Source of the DNA: Nematostella vectensis
Lineage: Eukaryota > Cnidaria > Anthozoa > Actiniaria > Edwardsiidae
DNA: 64,000 bases
Direction: 5' to 3'
NCBI RefSeq assembly: GCF_932526225.1
Contig: NC_064035.1
Coordinates: 10,217,296 to 10,281,295, forward strand
In this document: one piece after another, positions 58,901 to 64,000 of the stretch
Numbering within the stretch: the stretch's first letter is position 1
Layout: every line of letters begins with the position of its first letter
Translations under genes and position numbers: made by a program
The notes under the pieces: generated by a model
The model's input: only the letters and a program-made list of their open reading frames with translations
The model's database searches: none
What the model was told of the DNA's origin: nothing

Positions 58901-61900
58901 ACCCACCCCTATCAGGAAGCCACCTTCGGAGGTGAGGAGATTTGATACATTCAATATTAGAGTCATAATTATATCTCTTCTTCTCAGCACTTGTACGTGA
59001 GACTACCCAGATTCAAGTGAAGCCTTTAATCTATATCTTCTCTTCTGCTGGCAAGGAACTGTCAAAGATTTCAGTAAATATCAAACCGCATCACAGCTTA
59101 TCACACATATTGTATTTGTGGTATTGTATAGTCAGCACACTAATTGTTAATAATGGACACCAATACAAACAGTCTTAGCAATGAATGAAAGTTCACAAAA
59201 CAATATACTCGGGGTTGGACATGTTAGACAAATTCTTATATTATGTTTCATTTAGTCACACAGCCATTTGACAAAATGATATTTTGTATGATTCCTATTT
59301 GATGTATCTATTGACAGTTTGATGGTGGAAGACTTATCCATATTGCATGGACGGCAAGTGAAGAGCTCATGTGTATAGCAGTTGATGGAAGTGTCAGCCT
59401 TTATGACATTCATGGCACATTTTTTAGGACTTTCACCATGGGCCATGTAAGGGCAATTCTCTATGGTTTTAAATATTATTTTATATGAGAGTTGGGGTTG
59501 CTGTTCCTACCAAAAATGTTTCTTTCTTGCAAGATAACAAACAGGCGATGGAACACATAATTAAAAACACAAATTATATGTAGAATACCAGCATCAAAAA
59601 AACATTCTACACAAGTCTTATCTGAACGAAAAAGATCTTGCACACCCCCCCCTGAAATAATATTATATACTGTAATGCTGTTTTCCTTGGCTGTAATTTC
59701 ACTCTAATTTATATATTTGGTTTATCTCAAACTTAATTTTCTTTATGCAGGAAGCTCAGATGTCTCAAGTAATCGAGTGCAGAGTATTCCGAAGTAGTGC
59801 AGGGACAGGCCTGGCCATCTTGACAGGAAGTTATCATTTTATTGTTACCACCAACATTGATAACGTCAGATGCAAGCAGTTTGCTGATCCCCCAGGTGAA
59901 GACAAAGCTCTTTTTTATTGTGCCTTATTCAATGTCTTACAACCAAAGTACTACGCTACAGAACAATGCTTTCAAGACCAAAATTGCTCTTGATACGATG
60001 ACATAACACTCACTCACTATCCATTCATAACAAAAGTCCACCCATCGGCAGGTATGATGTTGCATGGAGTCACTGATTCTTTACGCTTTCCCCCAACCTA
60101 CATGGTCTGAAGCCGTGCCTGCCGTCAGGCCCAATAGTTTAAGATTGTTGAGTGTGGTATCCGACCATGTCTTTCTTGGTCTTCCTCTTTTCTTTCATCC
60201 TTAAGCTTCAAAACTTCTCATTGAGGACCCTGGACTTGGTACCTGTGCCCTCTCCACATGCCCAAACCACTTAAGATGGGCTTTGCAAAGAGCTACCTCC
60301 AGACTTTCGATCCCAAGTTTTCCTGGACACTGCTTAAGCTTGTATCATTATCAGGCTTCAGGGCACACATCCATCTTAACATTGCACGCTCACTTCTCTA
60401 AAGCCTTGCTAATTCACTACTCCTAGGGGCTGTCATTCACCGGAGAGAGCATGGCACTTCTGACCCAGCTTCTATAAACTTTCCCTTTTGTGTAAAGTGA
60501 CAGGCTTCTGCTGGATAGTACTGGAAGGGGCTCCCTGAATTTTCCCCCGGCAGATCTTGTTCTGTTAATTATGGTCGCCTCGCAGCCACCCCCAGCACAG
60601 ATGGTGTCACCAAGGTAGCAGAAAGAGTAAAAAACTTCCAGGCGCTGTTCATCCACTATCACTTCAACCAACACTACCCTTGAGGACACTCCTTTTACTA
60701 GAAGTCAAGTATTGCTGATATGTGTCAAACTACCATGACAATTGAGGCAAAGTTTTTACAGTTGGATGCCCTTCCTAACACCAACCTAGACTTTTACAGA
60801 ATCTAGGACAACTGGGTTCTAAAGATTGCTTGAGCCTAACTCCCTGAGCCTATAGAAGTGATGTTGAGATCACCAAAAAGAAACTGGTTTGGGGGTGCCA
60901 GGGCCCCTTCTCCTGTTGGTTGAAACAGTTCTGCCACGTGAAGGCCAGGAGTTGGACATGGTTGTCAGTGGCTATATACTGCCCTCAGCCATTGGGGCAT
61001 TTTTTAAGCAGCTGGTACAAAGCCCAGGCAAACATCGCGGCGTTAACAAACCCTCAGAGTCAAACAGACCTTTAGAACACTCAATAATGCTGTGATGTTT
61101 AATCAAGAATGCTTGATTTCTTGCCCAAGAAATCAAATCAAACTTAATCATTGCCTCTTGCTAAGCCATCGTTATGTGTGACATTTTGTGCTTGCTTTGC
61201 ATAAAATAAAATAAAATATGGTCAGATGACTCTTTCTCATAAGGACATGTCTTCTTCACATGCTATTGACTTCCCACAAGCCTGCTCCACACCGTTAAAA
61301 ATCATTACCTAACCATGAACCATTTTATAAATATCTTTTGTATGGAAAAATTCTGGATGATATGACTATTATGTCCTTAGAGACATTGTCAGTATTTAAT
61401 GCCCCTTGATATTTAATAATCCCATCAATTTTGTTTAGGTCTGAATGCTCCTCCAAGTAGTTGGTTGGTTTTGCCCCAAGACAGACGGGCTGATCTTCTT
61501 GTTGCAATTGACAACCAACTCTTCCTGATCAACAAACTAGATGTTCAGCAAATGGTCAGTTATACATAATCCCCATCCACACAGTCTTCCTAAATATGTT
61601 TTTAAAAATCTTAGAGTCTTATTTTAGCTTTTAGATATTCATATGATGCCTTATTTTTTCAGTCTGTTACATTCAGTGAACCTGTAAATTCAATAACAGA
61701 GATGGCACTGTCATTTAATGGTGCATATTTAGCACTCTTCACTGATTCAGGACTTCTATGGATAGGGTCTGCTGATCTGCAGGTAATGCCATGACATGGG
61801 TCTGCAACACTAAGGCACTATCTTTATCAACAACAACTTTTTTCACTATAAAAATACAAATTCAATCATTAATAAAAAGAAACCACTTATAATCGTCATC

Positions 61901-63771
61901 ATCATCATCATCACCACCACAAACATCATCATCATCATAATTTCTTATAATTGTAGCAATCAACAGCATTGGCTTATCAGCATGAACATCCTTCGTCACC
62001 ACCATTGCCACTATCACCACCAGTCGTCATCATTATGAGAGGCAGAACCATTCAGCATTATTACTATACAAATATTTGTCTCAACACAACCAATGTCACT
62101 ACTATTGCCTTTACTACAACCATCTTTGCTACCACCATAATTATTATCATTAATGAATCCACCACCGTCACCACAATGGTTGTCATCAGCATAATCACCA
62201 TAAACACTGCAATCATAATCATGTTATCATCACCACCATCAATATCAATCAATCAATATCAATACCATGGCATCCATAAACATTATCAACCTTATGACCT
62301 TCAATACCTCCACCATTGTCAACAGCATCATAACCACTTACATTATAATCATCAACAACCTAATTATTCTCACCACCACCACCACTTATAAATACATTAA
62401 TTATTTATCAACAGAAAGTTTACTGTGAGTTCAATGCTCAGTGTACCTCAAGACCAAAGCAACTTTCGTGGTAAGGAAGATTCTTTAGAAACATACTTTT
62501 CTAAATATATGTATACTGTATATAATCTTGTATATGTCCAGATAAGACCTTTTATAACTGAAATATTAAGACCTCTAAATCTGATTACTCCATGTGATTA
62601 TTCAATATGATTATTCCATCTGATTATCAGGTGTGGGACTGGTGCAGTGATCTGTTACTGGAGTGACTACTTAGATGTTATTGGCCCAACTAAAGATGTC
62701 ACTAGATATCCTCTATCAACTGAACAACACTCTAATATTGTTATTATTACTAAAAATATATTTCAAACTCTTTAGTTGCTCTAGTTTCAAAACTGTAATT
62801 CCAAAATATCCACACTGCAGTGTGCTAACTTTCTACATACTACAAGTCAATAATCTGCAAGGCTTTCTTCAACCCACTGCAACTCTCTACAAATTCTCCC
62901 AACTCTTTGCAACACTTTGCACTATTTAAAACATGAGCATGGTGTGTTTATTGGTGGTTTGTTTCATCTTTATTTGTTGCAGCATACACTGGCTTATGTT
63001 TTTTTTTTAGGATTCAAAGGAATTAAGTAAATAATCTGCAAGGCTTTCTTCAACCCACTGCAACTCTCTACAAATTCTCCCAACTCTTTGCAACACTTTG
63101 CACTATTTAAAACATGAGCATGGTGTGTTTATTGGTGGTTTGTTTCATCTTTATTTGTTGCAGCATACACTGGCTCATGTTTTTTTTAGGATTCAAAGGA
63201 ATTAACATCTCGCATAGCAGCAGCAAAAAATTCTAAATTTGCATAAAAGAAGTGTGACAGTGAAGTGTGGGCAACCTTAAAGAATGATATATAAATATGG
63301 TATTCTTAACCAATTGTGCACATACTACATGGACAGTGAGGTTTATTTGGTGGAAGAGCCAGATGGAGTGCGTATCATTGGAGGTGATAATCACGAATTT
63401 CTGCAGAAAGTCCCAGGTACATCATGTTCATTTTTTAGAATTGATGCTGGGGGAGGGGAAGGGGGGCTAGCAGGAGCTGTATAGTCCAAAATCCTGGCTG
63501 CGTGCTTCACCTTTACCACTTGATGATGAGTTTGTTTTAGTCACAGCGCATTATTCATGATGCTTAGCGACTAATTCTTAGTGTTTATGTGAGTCGTTTT
63601 TGTAAAAATTGTACCTGGCTCTGGAAATATACCTAGGATTGTGCAACCTCTAAACAACCTGCTCATGATAACGCACAGTTGTATGTTTGTATAGTTGCTG
63701 TTGAGAATGTGTTCAAGATTGGTTCAATGGAGCCAGGTGCCATGCTATTTGATGCTGCTAAAGAATTCGAG
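55986..63771 (+). CDS. VPS16: VPS16, core subunit of HOPS/CORVET (N-terminal part, runs off window)
   Basis: A tethering-complex subunit for endosome-lysosome fusion (family knowledge). Exons found: 55986-56035, 56222-56313, 58988-59073, 59318-59446, 59751-59895, 61439-61554, 61663-61782, 62415-62470, 62631-62697, about 63341-63416 and 63695-63771. It begins MAHVTADWTPLGDVFYRKQE (human MDCYTANWNPLGDSAFYR). Matches to the beta-propeller region include FDGGRLIHIAWTASEELMCI, YDIHGTFFRTFTMG, GTGLAILTGSYHFIV, EMALSFNGAYLALFTDSG, VYCEFNAQ, YLVEEPDGVRIIGGDNHEFL and NVFKIGSMEPGAMLFDAAKE. Phases agree throughout. The junction between the ninth and tenth exons is least certain, since the GAT|GTCACT donor is weak and a few residues are missing against human. 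The rest of the gene lies to the right. Confidence 0.95.
56700..57300. other. VPS16 intron 2, unique part
   Basis: Intron 2 (56314-58987) is 2.7 kb. Near 56522 it has a single CATACCTGCCAACTCTCC repeat end, then C-rich and AT-rich sequence, then the TTGACGAG minisatellite. No exon is recognised in it. Confidence 0.5.
57395..57745. repeat. Minisatellite GTTGACGAGAGGACGC in VPS16 intron 2
   Basis: Imperfect tandem copies of GTTGACAAG, GTTGACGAGAGGACGC and GTTGACATG make a composite array of about 350 bp. Open frames of 67 and 100 codons on the minus strand (repeats of STRPLVN type) are by-products of the repeat. Confidence 0.85.
60020..60890 (-). mobile_element. Non-LTR retrotransposon 3' fragment (reverse-transcriptase C-terminus)
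   Basis: Read on the minus strand, the fragment codes FYSFCYLGDTICAGGGCE, TRSAGGKFREPLPVL and GKVYRSWVRSAML (60423-60689). Further along, in shifted frames, it codes KRGRPRKTWSDTTLNNLKLL. These are typical of the region after the polymerase motifs in LINE-type reverse transcriptases. The frame is broken more than once and the 5' part is missing, so it is a dead insertion in VPS16 intron 5. Confidence 0.7.
61895..62385. repeat. CAT/CAC-rich low-complexity tract in VPS16 intron 7
   Basis: Interrupted runs of ATC, ACC and ATT triplets, for example CATCATCATCATCACCACCA near 61900. A 140-codon His/Thr/Ile-rich frame through it is not a gene. Confidence 0.8.
62849..63206. repeat. Two-copy tandem duplication, 181-bp unit, in VPS16 intron 9
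   Basis: Copy 1 (62849-63029) and copy 2 (63030-63206) are almost identical, with only length changes in a T run and GGCTTATG against GGCTCATG. Each copy ends with a polypyrimidine tract, TTTTTAG and GATTCAAAGGAATTAA, which looks like a splice acceptor with a short exon-like tail. Confidence 0.9.
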
Positions 63772-64000
63772 GTCAGTTCCGTATTTAGTTATTTTTTTAA
63801 GGATGGCTTTACAAAGGGGTTTTTTGCACCCTCCATTAGCAAGAAAAGATTTTTCTAGTTTTGGTATTGTTGAAAAAAAAACAGCTTGTAGGTTTTTTTA
63901 CAACCATGACACAGAAAACAGGCCATGCTTAACACGGTCATTTTACCAATCAAAGCTCGGCTTTTAATATATTGGGCTAATCAGAAACGTAATTTCCACC

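Noticed and set aside
61969-62391. A 140-codon Thr/Ile/His-rich frame
   Set aside because: It is produced by the ATC/ACC triplet repeat inside VPS16 intron 7.

Overview
This is a stretch of animal nuclear DNA. Every recognisable gene is spliced, with GT-AG introns, and codes for a protein typical of metazoans. Gene content, compact introns, intron phases that match human orthologues, abundant short inverted-repeat transposons and long G/C homopolymers suggest an anthozoan cnidarian. Nematostella vectensis or a near relative is my best guess, but I infer this without a search.

Layout, left to right: (1) 1-2634, repeats and a TIR transposon. (2) 2635-5509 (-), the 5' six exons of a beta-1,4-galactosyltransferase whose 3' end I could not find. 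(3) 7587-11450 (-), UBE2G2, a seven-exon E2 of 165 residues. (4) 12544-16420 (+), a secreted PAN + EGF + fibrinogen-like protein with one unresolved exon boundary. (5) 19090-26306 (-), LSM5. Its third intron holds a 4.87 kb element built as a near-perfect inverted repeat with arms of about 1.62 kb. (6) 27232-27972 (-), PHOSPHO2, head-to-head with (7) 29626-33897 (+), CFAP210 (15 exons, 549 residues). (8) 34781-35725 (-), a SERHL-type alpha/beta hydrolase on one exon. (9) 36.4-38.3 kb, a TIR element and a doubtful short spliced gene. (10) 38.75-41.5 kb, three successive GC-rich satellite families ending in an AT-rich block. (11) 41719-42500 (+), RNASEK. (12) 42.5-47.1 kb, mostly AT-rich sequence without a recognisable gene. 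(13) 47.1-47.6 kb, a Tigger/pogo transposase relic, then a 43-copy, 24-bp minisatellite. (14) 49087-55809 (-), PPIG, a nuclear RS-rich cyclophilin (12 exons, 597 residues). (15) 55986 to beyond the window (+), VPS16, divergent from PPIG across only 176 bp.

The genes do not form one pathway. They cover Golgi glycosylation (B4GALT), ER-associated ubiquitination (UBE2G2), RNA decay and splicing (LSM5, PPIG), axonemal structure (CFAP210), phosphatase and hydrolase metabolism (PHOSPHO2, SERHL), V-ATPase/endosome biology (RNASEK, VPS16) and an extracellular fibrinogen-related protein.

The most notable points are these. PHOSPHO2(-), CFAP210(+) and PPIG(-) repeat the order and orientation I recall from human 2q31.1, an apparently very old microsynteny. 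The giant palindrome in the LSM5 intron carries repeated GCGT..AACGC palindromes next to CCAAT boxes. The 24-bp array has a three-state diagnostic base. CFAP210 has a duplicated decoy acceptor and exon start.
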